Shown: positions 24,929-34,262, counted from the first letter of the stretch. The stretch: DNA of 64,000 nucleotides from Maricaulaceae bacterium (GCA_026126205.1 JAHCJP010000003.1:202460-266459); one strand, 5' to 3'. The notes: generated from the sequence alone by a model not told the origin. A program made the numbers and translations.

Positions 24929-25747
24929 ATGCAAGACAGCCCCGCCGCCAGTCAGCCTGCTACTGCGAGCGCCAGGCCCTCGCCGTTCTTCGTCGAACGA
25001 GTGCTGGAGGTGACACACTGGACCGACCGGCTGTTCTCCTTCCGCATCACACGGCCCGCCAGTTTCCGCTTCCGCTCCGGCGAGTTCGCCATGCTCGGAT
25101 TGATGGCGGACGGCAAGCCCTTGCTTCGCGCCTATTCGATGGCGAGCCCGTTCTGGGAGGAGACCCTTGAGTTCTTCTCCATCAAGGTTCCGGATGGCCC
25201 TCTGACCTCGCGCCTGCAGAACATCCGCCCTGGCGACGAGATCCTGATGGGCAAAAAGCCCACCGGCACGCTGGTGCTAGACGCACTCACCCCGGCGCGG
25301 CGGCTGTACATGTTTTCGACTGGCACCGGGATTGCGCCATTCGCCAGCCTGATCCGCGATCCGGAAACCTATGAGATGTTCGAGCAGGTGATCCTGACCC
25401 ACACCTGCCGCCTCAAGGCCGAACTCGCCTATGGCCATGACATTGTCGCGCGCGCCAAGGCCGATCCACTTGTAGGCGCAGAGGCCTCGGCGCGCTTGAT
25501 TCATTATGCTTCAACGACGCGGGAGCAGAGCCCGCACATGGGCCGGATCACGGCGATGGTCGACGAAGGGCGTTTGTTCGCAGAGCTCGGCCTGCCGGAG
25601 CTGAGCTCGGACAGCGACCGGGTGATGATCTGCGGGTCCGAGGCGATGCTGAAAGACATCAAGTCGCGCGTCGAGGCGCGCGGCTTCATAGAGGGCTCCA
25701 ACGCCGCGCCGGGCCAGTTCGTGATCGAAAAGGCCTTTGTCAGCTGA
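24929..25747 (+). CDS. fpr: Ferredoxin-NADP reductase
   Basis: A 272-residue FAD-dependent reductase that passes electrons between NADPH and ferredoxin or flavodoxin. FAD-binding RAYSMASPFWEETLEFFSIKV and the NADP-binding FSTGTGIAPFASLIRDPETYE are nearly textbook for the bacterial subclass, and the C-terminus ends in FVIEKAFVS, with the aromatic residue near the end that stacks on FAD. The ATG at 24929 (MQDSPAAS) is preferred to a TTG at 24869. It ends three bases before the convergent ugd stop. It is probably housekeeping (Fe-S and oxidative stress). Confidence 0.93.
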   Translation: MQDSPAASQPATASARPSPFFVERVLEVTHWTDRLFSFRITRPASFRFRSGEFAMLGLMADGKPLLRAYSMASPFWEETLEFFSIKVPDGPLTSRLQNIRPGDEILMGKKPTGTLVLDALTPARRLYMFSTGTGIAPFASLIRDPETYEMFEQVILTHTCRLKAELAYGHDIVARAKADPLVGAEASARLIHYASTTREQSPHMGRITAMVDEGRLFAELGLPELSSDSDRVMICGSEAMLKDIKSRVEARGFIEGSNAAPGQFVIEKAFVS

Positions 25748-25750
25748 TGG

Positions 25751-27052
25751 TCAGCGCCCGACGCTGTGATAGTCGAAGCCCTTGGCGCGCATCACCTCGG
25801 GCGTATAAATATTGCGTAGATCGACGATAGTCCTGCCGCTCATTGCGGTCAGCAGTCGGTCGGGATCAAGAGCCCGGAACTCGTTCCATTCGGTGATGAT
25901 CACCACTGCATCGGCGCCTTCGGCGCAGATGTAGGGACCGGTGACGAACTCGACGTTCTTAAGAAGCTTCTCGGCTTCCTCTATCCCGGCCGGATCGAAT
26001 GCGCGCACATGCGCGCCCGCTTTCTGCAAGGCCGGGATGATGTCGAGACTGGGCGCCTCCCGCATATCGTCCGTATTCGGCTTGAAGGTAAGTCCCAGCA
26101 CGGCGATGGTCTTGCCTTTCACGTCTCCGCCAAGCGCAGCGACCACCTTGCCGGCCATGGCCTTTTTGCGCGCGTCGTTGACATCGACCACCGTCTCGAT
26201 CAGCCGCAGCGGTGCGTCCGCCTCCTGCGCCGTTCGCACCAGCGCCAGCGTGTCCTTTGGAAAGCAGGAGCCGCCATAGCCCGGACCGGCATGCAGGAAT
26301 TTCGACCCTATGCGGTTGTCGAGGCCGACGCCCTTGGCCACCTCCTGGACGTTCGCGCCCACCCGCTCGCACAAATCCGCAATCTCGTTGATGAAGGTGA
26401 TCTTCATCGCCAGAAATGCGTTGGCGGCGTATTTGATCAGCTCCGACGTGCGCCGGCTGGTGAACACGATCGGGGTCTCGTTCAGGTACAGCGGACGGTA
26501 CAGCTCCTTCATCAGTTCACGGGCTCGCTCGTCGTCAGTCCCGACCACGATGCGGTCCGGACGCTTGAAATCGTCGATCGCCGCGCCCTCGCGCAGGAAC
26601 TCCGGGTTCGATACCACGGAGAAATCGCTGTCCGGTCTCGCCTTGCGGATGATCGCCTCAACCTCGTCGCCAGTGCCCACCGGCACCGTCGATTTGTTCA
26701 CGATCACGGTATAGCCGTTCATTACGGCAGCGACCTCCTCGGCCGCGGCGTGAACATAGGAAAGATCCGCGAAGCCGTCGCCGCGCCGCGACGGCGTGCC
26801 TACAGCAATGAACACCGCATCCGCGGCCCGTACCGCTTCAGTCAGGTCGGTTGCGAAATCCAGCCGCCCCTCGCGCACATTGCGCGCCACCAGCAGGTCA
26901 AGCCCCGGTTCATAAATGGGGATGCCGCCCGCACGCAGTGTCGCGATCTTGTCAGCGTCCTTGTCGACGCAGGTCACATGATGGCCGAAATCGGCGAAGC
27001 ACGCCCCGGATACCAGACCTACATAGCCGGTCCCGATCATCGCTACGCGCAT
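25751..27052 (-). CDS. ugd: UDP-glucose 6-dehydrogenase
   Basis: A 433-residue enzyme that oxidises UDP-glucose to UDP-glucuronate using two NAD. The N-terminal Rossmann motif is MIGTGYVGLVSGACFADFG, with catalytic Cys in GPGYGGSCFPKD (about residue 260), the conserved NPEFLREG and VFTSRRTSELIKYAANAF regions, and the third-domain LGLTFKPNTDDMR. All functional residues are in place. It supplies an acidic sugar for the polysaccharide. It stands divergent from the wzm-wzt pair at 27209, with about 156 bases between that could hold promoters for both. Confidence 0.96.
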   Translation of the reverse strand: MRVAMIGTGYVGLVSGACFADFGHHVTCVDKDADKIATLRAGGIPIYEPGLDLLVARNVREGRLDFATDLTEAVRAADAVFIAVGTPSRRGDGFADLSYVHAAAEEVAAVMNGYTVIVNKSTVPVGTGDEVEAIIRKARPDSDFSVVSNPEFLREGAAIDDFKRPDRIVVGTDDERARELMKELYRPLYLNETPIVFTSRRTSELIKYAANAFLAMKITFINEIADLCERVGANVQEVAKGVGLDNRIGSKFLHAGPGYGGSCFPKDTLALVRTAQEADAPLRLIETVVDVNDARKKAMAGKVVAALGGDVKGKTIAVLGLTFKPNTDDMREAPSLDIIPALQKAGAHVRAFDPAGIEEAEKLLKNVEFVTGPYICAEGADAVVIITEWNEFRALDPDRLLTAMSGRTIVDLRNIYTPEVMRAKGFDYHSVGR

Positions 27053-27208
27053 GGCGAAAATCCTTGAATATGCTCCGCGCCGGGCAAAATCATCTTCGCC
27101 GCCGGCGCCGGTTGAGGGTGTCGCGGAAACCGTCTAACGATCAGTCGCCGCCGCGGTCAATGCCCGACAGCCGCGCCGGAGAGCCGTCTGAGCCGGAGTC
27201 CTGTCAAC

Positions 27209-28000
27209 ATGATCCGCAACACCGTTGCTGCGTTGGCTGACCTCGGCGAGGGATTGCGGCGCTGGCCGTTGTGGCTGGCGCTGGCCGGCGACGACATGCG
27301 ACAGCGGTACCGGCGAACGGTCTTCGGCCTGCTGTGGATCACTATCTCCTACGCCGCCTTCGTCGGCGCGTTGACGCTGGTCTTCGGACAGCTGTCGCCA
27401 GAACCGCTGTCCTGGTTCGTGGTCTATGTCGCCGTCGGCTTCCTGGCCTGGCAGTTCATCAACGCCAGCGTCGTCGACGGCTGCCAGGTGTTCGTGAACT
27501 CCGAAAACTGGCTGACAGGCATGCGCCTGCCACATTCGGTGTTCATCTTCCAGAGCGTGGCGCGTGAGTGCCTGGTGCTCGGCTACAGCGCGCTTGTGGC
27601 GCTGGCGGTGATGCTGATGGCTGGCCATGCGCTGACGCCGATGGCGCTGATGGCGCTGCCGGCGCTGGCGGCCTTTATCGTCAACGCCGTGTTCGCGCAC
27701 ATGTTGTTCGGGGTGGCGGCGACGCGGTTCCGGGACCTGTCGCAAGTTATCCAGGCGGTGATGCGGGTGCTGTTCTTCCTGACGCCGCTGGTGTGGACGG
27801 CGGAACAGGTGGGCGGCCTGCGCGGCTGGCTGTGGTGGAACCCCTTCACCTATTTCGTCGATATCTTCCGCGCCCCGATTGTCGATGGCGTCTTCCCCGC
27901 CCACAGCTGGGCCGTGGTGGCCGCAATCACCGCTGGCATGGCCGTCGTCTCCCTGACTGTCTTCACGGCGTTCCGGCGCCGGTTGACCCTCTGGCTTTAG
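27209..28000 (+). CDS. ABC-2 type polysaccharide export permease (Wzm/KpsM-like), host-like copy
   Basis: A 263-residue inner-membrane permease with about six membrane segments. Its motif order matches the island copy at 15044: MRQRYRRTVFGLLW, VVDGCQVFVNSENW, FFLTPLVW, and NPFTYFVDIFRAPIVDG. The base composition matches the surrounding high-GC core, so this pair looks long resident. It ends 14 bases before its ATPase gene. It would carry a lipid-linked glycan, not a protein substrate. Confidence 0.92.
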   Translation: MIRNTVAALADLGEGLRRWPLWLALAGDDMRQRYRRTVFGLLWITISYAAFVGALTLVFGQLSPEPLSWFVVYVAVGFLAWQFINASVVDGCQVFVNSENWLTGMRLPHSVFIFQSVARECLVLGYSALVALAVMLMAGHALTPMALMALPALAAFIVNAVFAHMLFGVAATRFRDLSQVIQAVMRVLFFLTPLVWTAEQVGGLRGWLWWNPFTYFVDIFRAPIVDGVFPAHSWAVVAAITAGMAVVSLTVFTAFRRRLTLWL

Positions 28001-28014
28001 GGAGAGCCGGCGCC

Positions 28015-28743
28015 ATGCCCCATATCCGCCTCAGCGACGTCTCCTTCCGCTACCCGGTATATTCCGCCACCGTCGCGGCCGGCGAGGGCGCCGGCGCCGG
28101 CGCCGCGATCACGGCGGTCAAGGGCCGACGCTATGTGCAGGCCCTGCACGACGTCAGTTTCGAATTACGGCAGGGCGACCGCCTGGCTCTGATCGGCCGC
28201 AACGGCTCCGGCAAATCCACCCTGCTCCGCATCCTGGCCGGGATTTACGATCCCGCGGAGGGCGAGGCCGAGGTCGAAGGGCGCATCGGCGCGCTGCTGG
28301 ATATCGGGGCCGGCATGCGCGTCGAGGCGACGGGCGAGCGCAATATCTACCTGCGCGGCCTGATCGACGGCCTCGGGCCGAAGGCGGCGCAGGCCCGCAT
28401 CCCGGAGATCGCCGCCTTCGCCGATCTCGGCGACTATATCCGGCTGCCGGTTCGGTCCTATTCCGACGGCATGATCATGCGGCTGAATTTCGCCCTCGCC
28501 ACCGCCAGCCAGCCCGAGGTGCTGCTGCTGGATGAATGGATCGGCGCCGGGGACAAAGCCTTCGCCCTGAAGGCGCATGCGCGCATGCAGTCGCTTGTTG
28601 ATCAGGCTGGCGTCATGGTGCTGGCCAGCCACAATCCGGACTTCGTCCGCCTGACCTGCAACAAGGCGCTGTGGCTGGACCGGGGCCACATGCGGGCGTT
28701 CGGGCCGGTAGGGGCGATTCTCGACGCCTATCTGGCCGCTTGA
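28015..28743 (+). CDS. ABC transporter ATPase for polysaccharide export (Wzt/KpsT-like), host-like copy
   Basis: A 242-residue ATPase partner of the permease just upstream. Walker A is GRNGSGKST, the signature region LPVRSYSDGMIMRLNFAL, Walker B VLLLDEWIGAGD, and the switch His lies in LASHNPDF. There is no C-terminal carbohydrate-binding extension, so it resembles KpsT more than long Wzt proteins. The ATG at 28015 follows GGAGAGCCGG. An Ala/Gly-rich insert (about residues 23-35) precedes Walker A. Together with 14085-15865 it gives this locus two glycan ABC exporters. Confidence 0.92.
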   Translation: MPHIRLSDVSFRYPVYSATVAAGEGAGAGAAITAVKGRRYVQALHDVSFELRQGDRLALIGRNGSGKSTLLRILAGIYDPAEGEAEVEGRIGALLDIGAGMRVEATGERNIYLRGLIDGLGPKAAQARIPEIAAFADLGDYIRLPVRSYSDGMIMRLNFALATASQPEVLLLDEWIGAGDKAFALKAHARMQSLVDQAGVMVLASHNPDFVRLTCNKALWLDRGHMRAFGPVGAILDAYLAA

Positions 28744-28889
28744 TCGCGCGGGACTAACTGGCGCACAGGCCCTGTTGCGCGCGCCCTCGCTATCGGCTAT
28801 AGCCCGCCGCTCGAAATCAGACGGGCGCAAGCCGCTTCCAGGACCGCCGGGCGATGACCCCTCGGCGGCCGTTTTCAGGGACCAGACCG

Positions 28890-29549
28890 ATGAGCAGCGA
28901 AATCGTTCTTAACGTCGAGGTGCGCGAGCGCACCGGCACCGGCGGCGCCCGTCAGGCGCGCCGCGAGGGCTGGGTTCCCGGCGTGCTGTATGGCGGTCCG
29001 CGCGGCTCCGTGCCGATCAGCATCAAGGAAACCGTGCTGCGCAAGGCGATCAACACCGGCAAGTTCCTGTCCCACCTGGTGACGCTGGAACACAAGGGCG
29101 AGCGTCAGCCCGTTATCCCGCGCGACGTGCAGTTCCACCCGGTCACCGACATCCCGATGCATGTCGATCTCTACCGGGTCGAGGAGGGCTCGATCATCTC
29201 CATCGAAGTGCCGGTGCGGTTCGAGAACCATGAGAAGGCCCCCGGCCTGAAGCGCGGCGGCGTTCTGAACATCGTTCGTCACGCCGTGGAGCTGGATTGC
29301 CCGGCCGGTGCGATCCCGGAAGCCGTCATTATCGACCTTGCCGGCCGCGAGATTGGCGACAGCATCCACATCTCCGCCGTCGTCCTGCCCGAAGGCGTCA
29401 GGCCGACCATCAAGGATCGCGACTTCACCATCGCCACCGTCCAGGGCGCGCGCGTCATGGTCGAGGATGAAACCCCGGCCGCCGAGGCCGAGGACGCCGA
29501 GGCCGAAGCCGCCGGGGAAGGCGAGGACGAAGGCAAGTCCGAGGACTAG
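28890..29549 (+). CDS. rplY: 50S ribosomal protein L25/general stress protein Ctc
   Basis: The long (Ctc) form of L25, 219 residues, which binds 5S rRNA in the large subunit. The N-terminal L25 domain has RTGTGGARQARREGWVPGVLYG, FLSHLVTLE, and FHPVTDIPMHVDLYRV. The C-terminal TL5 domain follows, and a very acidic tail (Glu/Ala-rich, last 30 residues) ends the protein, as is common in alphaproteobacteria. The ATG at 28890 (MSSEIVLNVEV) is preferred to one 36 bases upstream. pth follows 36 bases later, the usual order. Confidence 0.95.
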   Translation: MSSEIVLNVEVRERTGTGGARQARREGWVPGVLYGGPRGSVPISIKETVLRKAINTGKFLSHLVTLEHKGERQPVIPRDVQFHPVTDIPMHVDLYRVEEGSIISIEVPVRFENHEKAPGLKRGGVLNIVRHAVELDCPAGAIPEAVIIDLAGREIGDSIHISAVVLPEGVRPTIKDRDFTIATVQGARVMVEDETPAAEAEDAEAEAAGEGEDEGKSED

Positions 29550-29585
29550 GGGTTTCCCGCCCGGCGGCCCTGCGGAGGCCCGCCC

Positions 29586-30200
29586 ATGCTGCTGATCGCC
29601 GGCCTTGGCAATCCGGGCGCGCGATACGCCCGCAACCGCCACAATATCGGCTTCATGGCCGTGGACGCCATTGCGCGCGCCCACGGCTTCGGCCCGTGGA
29701 AATCGCGGTTTTCGGCGCTGGTCAGCGAGGGCGCGTTCGATACGCCTTCAGGACCGGTCAAGACGCTGCTGGTCAAGCCGCAGACCTTCTACAATCTTTC
29801 CGGCCAGGCGGTTGGGGAAGCGGCGCGATTTTACAAGATCCCGCTGTCCGGCATCGTCGTTTTTCATGACGAACTGGATCTGGCCCCCGGCAAGTTCCGG
29901 CTGAAGACCGGCGGCGGCAACGCTGGCAATAACGGCCTGAAATCCATCGCCCAGCACGTGGGGGCGGATTTTCAGCGCGGCCGCATCGGTATCGGCCATC
30001 CCGGCGACAAGGACCGGGTGACCGGCTATGTGCTGTCCGACATCCCGAAGGCTGACGAGGCGTGGGCCGGGCGCCTGTGCGGCGCCATCGCCGAGGCCCT
30101 GCCGCTGCTGGCGGCCGGCGAGCGCGACGCCTTCCAGACCCGCGTCACCTTCCTCGCCCCGGCGCCGGACAGCCCCGGCCCGCGCGCCGATCAGGCCTGA
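29586..30200 (+). CDS. pth: Peptidyl-tRNA hydrolase
   Basis: Pth recycles peptidyl-tRNA released from stalled ribosomes. The catalytic His and its Asn neighbours lie in RNRHNIGFMAVD, with conserved KPQTFYNLSG and the Asp in FHDELDLAPGKFRLK. The glycine loop reads GGGNAGNNGLKSI, where E. coli has GGGHGGHNGLKDI. The His next to the substrate-contacting Asn is therefore Asn here, a variation worth noting; the catalytic His itself is present. The 204-residue length is normal. It lies directly behind rplY and probably shares its promoter. Confidence 0.95.
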   Translation: MLLIAGLGNPGARYARNRHNIGFMAVDAIARAHGFGPWKSRFSALVSEGAFDTPSGPVKTLLVKPQTFYNLSGQAVGEAARFYKIPLSGIVVFHDELDLAPGKFRLKTGGGNAGNNGLKSIAQHVGADFQRGRIGIGHPGDKDRVTGYVLSDIPKADEAWAGRLCGAIAEALPLLAAGERDAFQTRVTFLAPAPDSPGPRADQA

Positions 30201-30204
30201 CGCG

Positions 30205-30678
30205 TCATTGCGCCGTGCGCGGATCGTCCTCGGGATTGACGTAATTGATCGCCCAGGGGCCGATACTGTTGAGCTGAACCACGGTTTCCACCTCCGTAAA
30301 GGCGAAATGCGTCATACCGGACGGAAACGCGAAAAAACCGCCGGCCTCCAGCGCCCGCGCCGTGTCCGGGTCGACGGCGTCGCCCATGCCGATGTGGAAA
30401 ACGCCCGAAATAACGGTGACGACCTCCGTCTGCGGATGCCAGTGCAGCGGAATCTGGTATCCGGCCGGAAGCCGGAGCCGTAAAGCGAACAACCCCTCCG
30501 CGCCCGGATCCCCGTAAAGCACGGCCATCTGCGCGCCCCGGGGAAGCGACGGCGGCCCCGCCGCCCACGTGATTTCGTCCGCATCGAGCAATGTGTGCCC
30601 GGCGCTGTGTTCGTCCCCGGCCGCCGCCGCGCCTGTTGCGGCGAAAGCGAGTGCGATCATTGCGATTGCGGTTTTCAT
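30205..30678 (-). CDS. Secreted cupin-domain protein
   Basis: A 157-residue protein with a clear signal peptide (MKTAIAMIALAFAATGAAAAG, cut near residue 20) and one cupin barrel. Metal-ligand candidates are the two His and the Glu in PLHWHPQTEVVTVISG and the later His in SGMTHFAF. It is likely periplasmic. The substrate is unknown; small cupins of this sort include enzymes and sensors. It converges with pth, its stop lying five bases beyond the pth stop. Confidence 0.8.
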   Translation of the reverse strand: MKTAIAMIALAFAATGAAAAGDEHSAGHTLLDADEITWAAGPPSLPRGAQMAVLYGDPGAEGLFALRLRLPAGYQIPLHWHPQTEVVTVISGVFHIGMGDAVDPDTARALEAGGFFAFPSGMTHFAFTEVETVVQLNSIGPWAINYVNPEDDPRTAQ

Positions 30679-30753
30679 AAAATGCCTCCCGGCGATACTG
30701 CCTTTAAGGGCTGCCTTTCACAGCCCGGGCGCATCCTAGCAGAAAACCGCGCC

Positions 30754-31374
30754 TCAGGCCCCCCTGCGCCCCCAGGGCGCCAGCGCAAGGTGGCTGGTCA
30801 GGATCAGGGTCAGCAGCATCACCACGCCGTACTGGTCGGTGGTTCCGTGCGGTTCGCCGTCGCGGAGCAGGAAGAAGGCGGCGCCGTAGCCGGCCAGCCA
30901 GACAGTGAGCGCGGCGGTGTTGAAGGGCGCCCAGACGGCGCGGCGTTTCGGCGTTCCCGGCCGGATCAGCAGCGCCAGCGCCAGCAACAGGCCTGCGCCG
31001 GCGAGAGCGCTGGCGACGATGGTGATGTCGACGGCCACCCCCAGCGTGTCGCCGCGGAACATGAACGGTCCGGTCTGCAGCCGGAACAGCAGGATCGTCG
31101 CCGCCCACACCGCGAACCAGACCGCCGCCAGCGCGCCGAAGGCGCGGCGCGGCGCGCGCCACGCCGCCCAGAACAGCAGCGCGAGAAACACGGCGAGACC
31201 GCTGAGAATCAGATAATCGCCGCCGATTCCGGCGCCGCCGATGCTGAAGCCCAGCAGCGGCATTCCCCATTCATAGCTGGCCCCGTCCATCCAGCCGCGG
31301 CTGAACGGCAGGAATACCGGAATCGCCGTCGGCGTGAACAGAACGATCAGCAAGGCGCGATACAGTCTTTGCAT
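30754..31374 (-). CDS. Hypothetical multi-pass membrane protein
   Basis: A 206-residue protein with about five or six hydrophobic segments and no recognisable domain. The ATG at 31372-31374 (MQRLYRALL) has GGGAGG at good spacing and is preferred to a start 102 bases upstream. A similar small membrane gene follows upstream on the same strand, so the two may be co-expressed. Function unknown. Confidence 0.75.
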   Translation of the reverse strand: MQRLYRALLIVLFTPTAIPVFLPFSRGWMDGASYEWGMPLLGFSIGGAGIGGDYLILSGLAVFLALLFWAAWRAPRRAFGALAAVWFAVWAATILLFRLQTGPFMFRGDTLGVAVDITIVASALAGAGLLLALALLIRPGTPKRRAVWAPFNTAALTVWLAGYGAAFFLLRDGEPHGTTDQYGVVMLLTLILTSHLALAPWGRRGA

Positions 31375-31450
31375 CCGGCCCTCCCAGGAAACCGGCGCCA
31401 GAAAACGCCTGCGCGAGTGCACAGACAAGTGAATTCCCGTTAAGGCCTTG

Positions 31451-31819
31451 TCAGGAGACGGCGCCCAGCGCGCCAAGCAATGTCATCGTCGCGAACAACA
31501 CGAAGGGCGGAACCCGCTGCGGCGGAAACTTCGCCCGCCAGCAGACATAGCCGCACAACGCCAGAACCAGAGCCGAGAACACGGTCAGCCCGGCCCCCAG
31601 CAGCCACGGCGCGCCAAGGCCTGCCCAGACGAACGCCGCAGCCATGAACAGCAGCAGCAGGCTGACGATATGCCAGCAGAAATACATCAGCCAGCGCGAG
31701 GCGAGGGTTATGTCCCGCGCTTTCAGCAATGGCCGCACCACCAGCCGGCCGCCCAGAAACACATGAACGAAGAAGGCGGCGAACGCCGCGGCTGCGGCGG
31801 CGAAGAAAGCGAGGATCAT
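31451..31819 (-). CDS. Hypothetical small membrane protein
   Basis: A 122-residue protein with four predicted membrane segments (from MILAFFAAAAAAFAAFF onward). The ATG at 31817-31819 follows GGGAGACG. No family is recognised with confidence. It is divergent from ychF, with 125 bases between. Confidence 0.75.
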   Translation of the reverse strand: MILAFFAAAAAAFAAFFVHVFLGGRLVVRPLLKARDITLASRWLMYFCWHIVSLLLLFMAAAFVWAGLGAPWLLGAGLTVFSALVLALCGYVCWRAKFPPQRVPPFVLFATMTLLGALGAVS

Positions 31820-31944
31820 GCCGCGTCTCCCGTGTGGCCAAGCCAGCATAACGGCGCCTGCGCGCGAACGCGCCGCGCCGATTGACCGCAGGGGCCGCGC
31901 GGGCTAGGCCACGCCGCGATTTCTACGCCGGAAGGAATGCGTCC

Positions 31945-33042
31945 ATGGGCTTCAAATGCGGCATCGTCGGCCTGCCGAATGTCGGCAAGTCGACGCTTTT
32001 CAACGCCCTGACCCAGACCGCCGCGGCGCAGGCCGCGAACTATCCCTTTTGCACCATCGAGCCGAATGTCGGCGACGTGGCGGTGCCGGAGCCGCGGCTG
32101 ACGAAACTGGCGGAAATCGCCGGCTCGAAGGAGATCATCCCGGCGCGAATGAATTTCGTCGACATCGCCGGCCTTGTCCGCGGCGCTAGCAAGGGCGAGG
32201 GGCTGGGCAACCAGTTCCTGGCCAATATCCGCGAGGTCGACGCCGTGGCCTATGTGTTACGCTGTTTCGAGGATGGCGACGTCACCCATGTCGAGGGCCG
32301 GGTGGACCCGATCGCCGATCTGGAAACGGTCGAGACCGAGCTGATGCTGGCCGATCTCGAAAGCCTGGAGAAGCGCAAGGTCAATATCGAGAAGAAGGCC
32401 AAAACCGGCGACAAGGAAGCCAAGGAGGCCCTCACCCTGATCGATCTGGCGCTGGCCGAACTGACCGAGGGCCGTCCGGCGCGCAAGGCGAAGGTTCCGG
32501 ACGACAAGCGGCGGCAATGGCGGATGCTGCAATTGCTAACCGCCAAGCCGGTGCTCTACATCGCCAATGTCGACGAGGCGAGCGCCGCTGATGGCAACGC
32601 CCATTCCGCCCGCGTGGTTGAATACGCGCATGGCGAAGGCGCCCCCGCGGTGGTGATTTCGGCGAAGATCGAGGCCGAGCTGGCGCTGCTGGACGAGGAC
32701 GAACGCGCCGAATACCTGGAGACGCTGGGCCTGCCCGAACCGGGCCTGAACCGGCTGATCCGCGCCGGATACGACCTTCTGGACCTGCAGACCTATTTCA
32801 CCGCCGGGCCGAAGGAGGCGCGGGCCTGGACGATCCGCAAGGGCTGGACGGCGCCGCGCGCCGCCGGCGTCATCCACGGCGACTTCGAAAAGGGCTTCAT
32901 CCGCGCCGAGACCATCGCCTTTGACGACTATGTGGCGCTGGGCGGCGAGGCCGGCGCGCGCGAGGCCGGAAAGCTGCGCCAGGAAGGCAAGGACTATGTC
33001 GTCCGCGACGGCGACGTGATGCTGTTCAAGTTCAACGTTTGA
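31945..33042 (+). CDS. ychF: Redox-regulated ATPase YchF (OLA1)
   Basis: A 365-residue Obg-family P-loop protein that prefers ATP and binds ribosomes. The first loop is [18 protein letters not shown], followed by [12 protein letters not shown], the [20 protein letters not shown] switch, VLYIANVDE, and the C-terminal TGS domain ([20 protein letters not shown]). The variant NVDE in the base-specificity motif explains ATP over GTP. The ATG at 31945 follows GAAGGAATG. pth and ychF in proximity is common across bacteria. Confidence 0.97.
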   Translation: MGFKCGIVGLPNVGKSTLFNALTQTAAAQAANYPFCTIEPNVGDVAVPEPRLTKLAEIAGSKEIIPARMNFVDIAGLVRGASKGEGLGNQFLANIREVDAVAYVLRCFEDGDVTHVEGRVDPIADLETVETELMLADLESLEKRKVNIEKKAKTGDKEAKEALTLIDLALAELTEGRPARKAKVPDDKRRQWRMLQLLTAKPVLYIANVDEASAADGNAHSARVVEYAHGEGAPAVVISAKIEAELALLDEDERAEYLETLGLPEPGLNRLIRAGYDLLDLQTYFTAGPKEARAWTIRKGWTAPRAAGVIHGDFEKGFIRAETIAFDDYVALGGEAGAREAGKLRQEGKDYVVRDGDVMLFKFNV

Positions 33043-33067
33043 CCGGCGCGCAAATGTCTCGCGCCGG
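33043..33067 (+). terminator. Hairpin after ychF
   Basis: CCGGCGCG (33043-33050) and CGCGCCGG (33060-33067) form an 8-bp perfect stem with a 9-base loop immediately after the ychF stop. No U tract follows, so termination strength is uncertain. Confidence 0.4.
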
Positions 33068-33116
33068 CCCCCGTGTCGGGAACCGGCGCGATCATTCTGT
33101 CGTTACGATGCGTCCG

Positions 33117-33503
33117 TCAGGCGCTGATGGTGCGCATCAACGTGGCGGCGTTGATCTGGAACGCCACCACGGTCTGGCCGGCGTTGATCACCGTCAGCAG
33201 CAGGAATTCAGTATTGCCGAACATCGACGCCCACGGCACACCCGCGGCGCCCAGCGTGAACAGCACGATCTGCACCACCGCGAGAACGCCTATCATCAGC
33301 ACCTCGCCGATATTGTTCTCGCCGGGGCGTGAGACCTTCAACTGCTCGAACATCGCCATCACGGCGGCGGTGACCATCAGCACCTCGACCCAGGCCAGCG
33401 CGTAGGAGCCGACGGTGAACAGTGGCGTCCGCGGATCGGAAAACACGAAATAGCCGATGATGTAGAGCAGCAGGATGAACAGAAATCCTGGTATGAAACG
33501 CAT
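33117..33503 (-). CDS. Hypothetical membrane protein
   Basis: A 128-residue protein with about four membrane segments, starting MRFIPGFLFILLLYIIGYFVF. GGAGGGAGAGG precedes the ATG at 33501-33503, which is why I prefer it to a longer start at 33596. Conserved-looking polar residues sit between segments (FEQLKVSRPGENN). The family is not recognised. It converges with ychF. Confidence 0.75.
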   Translation of the reverse strand: MRFIPGFLFILLLYIIGYFVFSDPRTPLFTVGSYALAWVEVLMVTAAVMAMFEQLKVSRPGENNIGEVLMIGVLAVVQIVLFTLGAAGVPWASMFGNTEFLLLTVINAGQTVVAFQINAATLMRTISA

Positions 33504-33788
33504 CGGGCCTCTCCCTCCTGCCCCCCGCCGGCGGGCGCGGTCGCTGCGACGGGCGATCACCGCCGCTGTTTCGTCGACGCCGAGATCCGCTGCCATGGTG
33601 GCACTCCCCTGATGTCCCAGTACTCACACTAAACACCAGTATGTGGCCGAAACGCGACAAAAGATTACCCCCTTCGCGCATGGCGCGATCCATAGACGAG
33701 GAATACCCGTATGGGTTGCCCGGCGCGCCCGCGCTTTACGGCGCGACCGCGGCCTGCCTAATCTGAGACCCGGAATGGAGCGCGCAGC

Positions 33789-34262
33789 ATGACGCTATTC
33801 TCCGCCAGTCTGGCCGCCCTCGCGGCCTTCGCCCTGTCTGACGGCCCCGGCGCGCCGCTGACGGCGGCGGGCGAGTTCGACGTTGCCGTCATTCTTGAGG
33901 TCGAGGGCGATGACGGCGGACCGGACCGCTACCGGCTGGAAAAAACCTATCACGGCGGCATGTCCGGCCCCGCTGCGGGCGAGATGCTGGGCGTCAGCCA
34001 TCCGGACGCCGGCGCCGGCGCCTATGTGGCGATAGAGCGATTCGAGGGAGTTCTGGACGGCCGCGCCGGCGGCTTCGCGCTGGTGCATCGCGGGGTGATG
34101 GATGAAAGCGGGCAGGAGCTGAGCATGACCATCGCGCCAGGATCGGGAACCGGCGGTCTCGCCGGCATATCGGGGCGGATGACGCTGACCCCGGCGCAGA
34201 CCCCGGGCCGGCGCGGCTATGAGCTGGAATACACGCTGCCGCAGGCGGAGGGCGCGCGATGA
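33789..34262 (+). CDS. DUF3224 domain-containing protein
   Basis: A 157-residue protein matching the DUF3224 pattern, which resembles the allene-oxide-cyclase-like beta barrel: LEKTYHGGMSGPAAGEML, AGAYVAIERFEGVLDGRAGGFALVH, and PGSGTGGLAGISGRM. An N-terminal hydrophobic stretch may be a signal peptide. Function is unknown for the family. The stop overlaps the next gene's ATG by four bases (ATGA), so it is translationally coupled to the enoyl-CoA hydratase. Confidence 0.85.
   Translation: MTLFSASLAALAAFALSDGPGAPLTAAGEFDVAVILEVEGDDGGPDRYRLEKTYHGGMSGPAAGEMLGVSHPDAGAGAYVAIERFEGVLDGRAGGFALVHRGVMDESGQELSMTIAPGSGTGGLAGISGRMTLTPAQTPGRRGYELEYTLPQAEGAR

Noticed and set aside
23406..25747. Phosphate transporter and ferredoxin reductase as parts of the phosphoramidate system
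   Set aside because: Both are ordinary housekeeping families, and the reductase has no plausible step in the pathway. Proximity alone is weak evidence.
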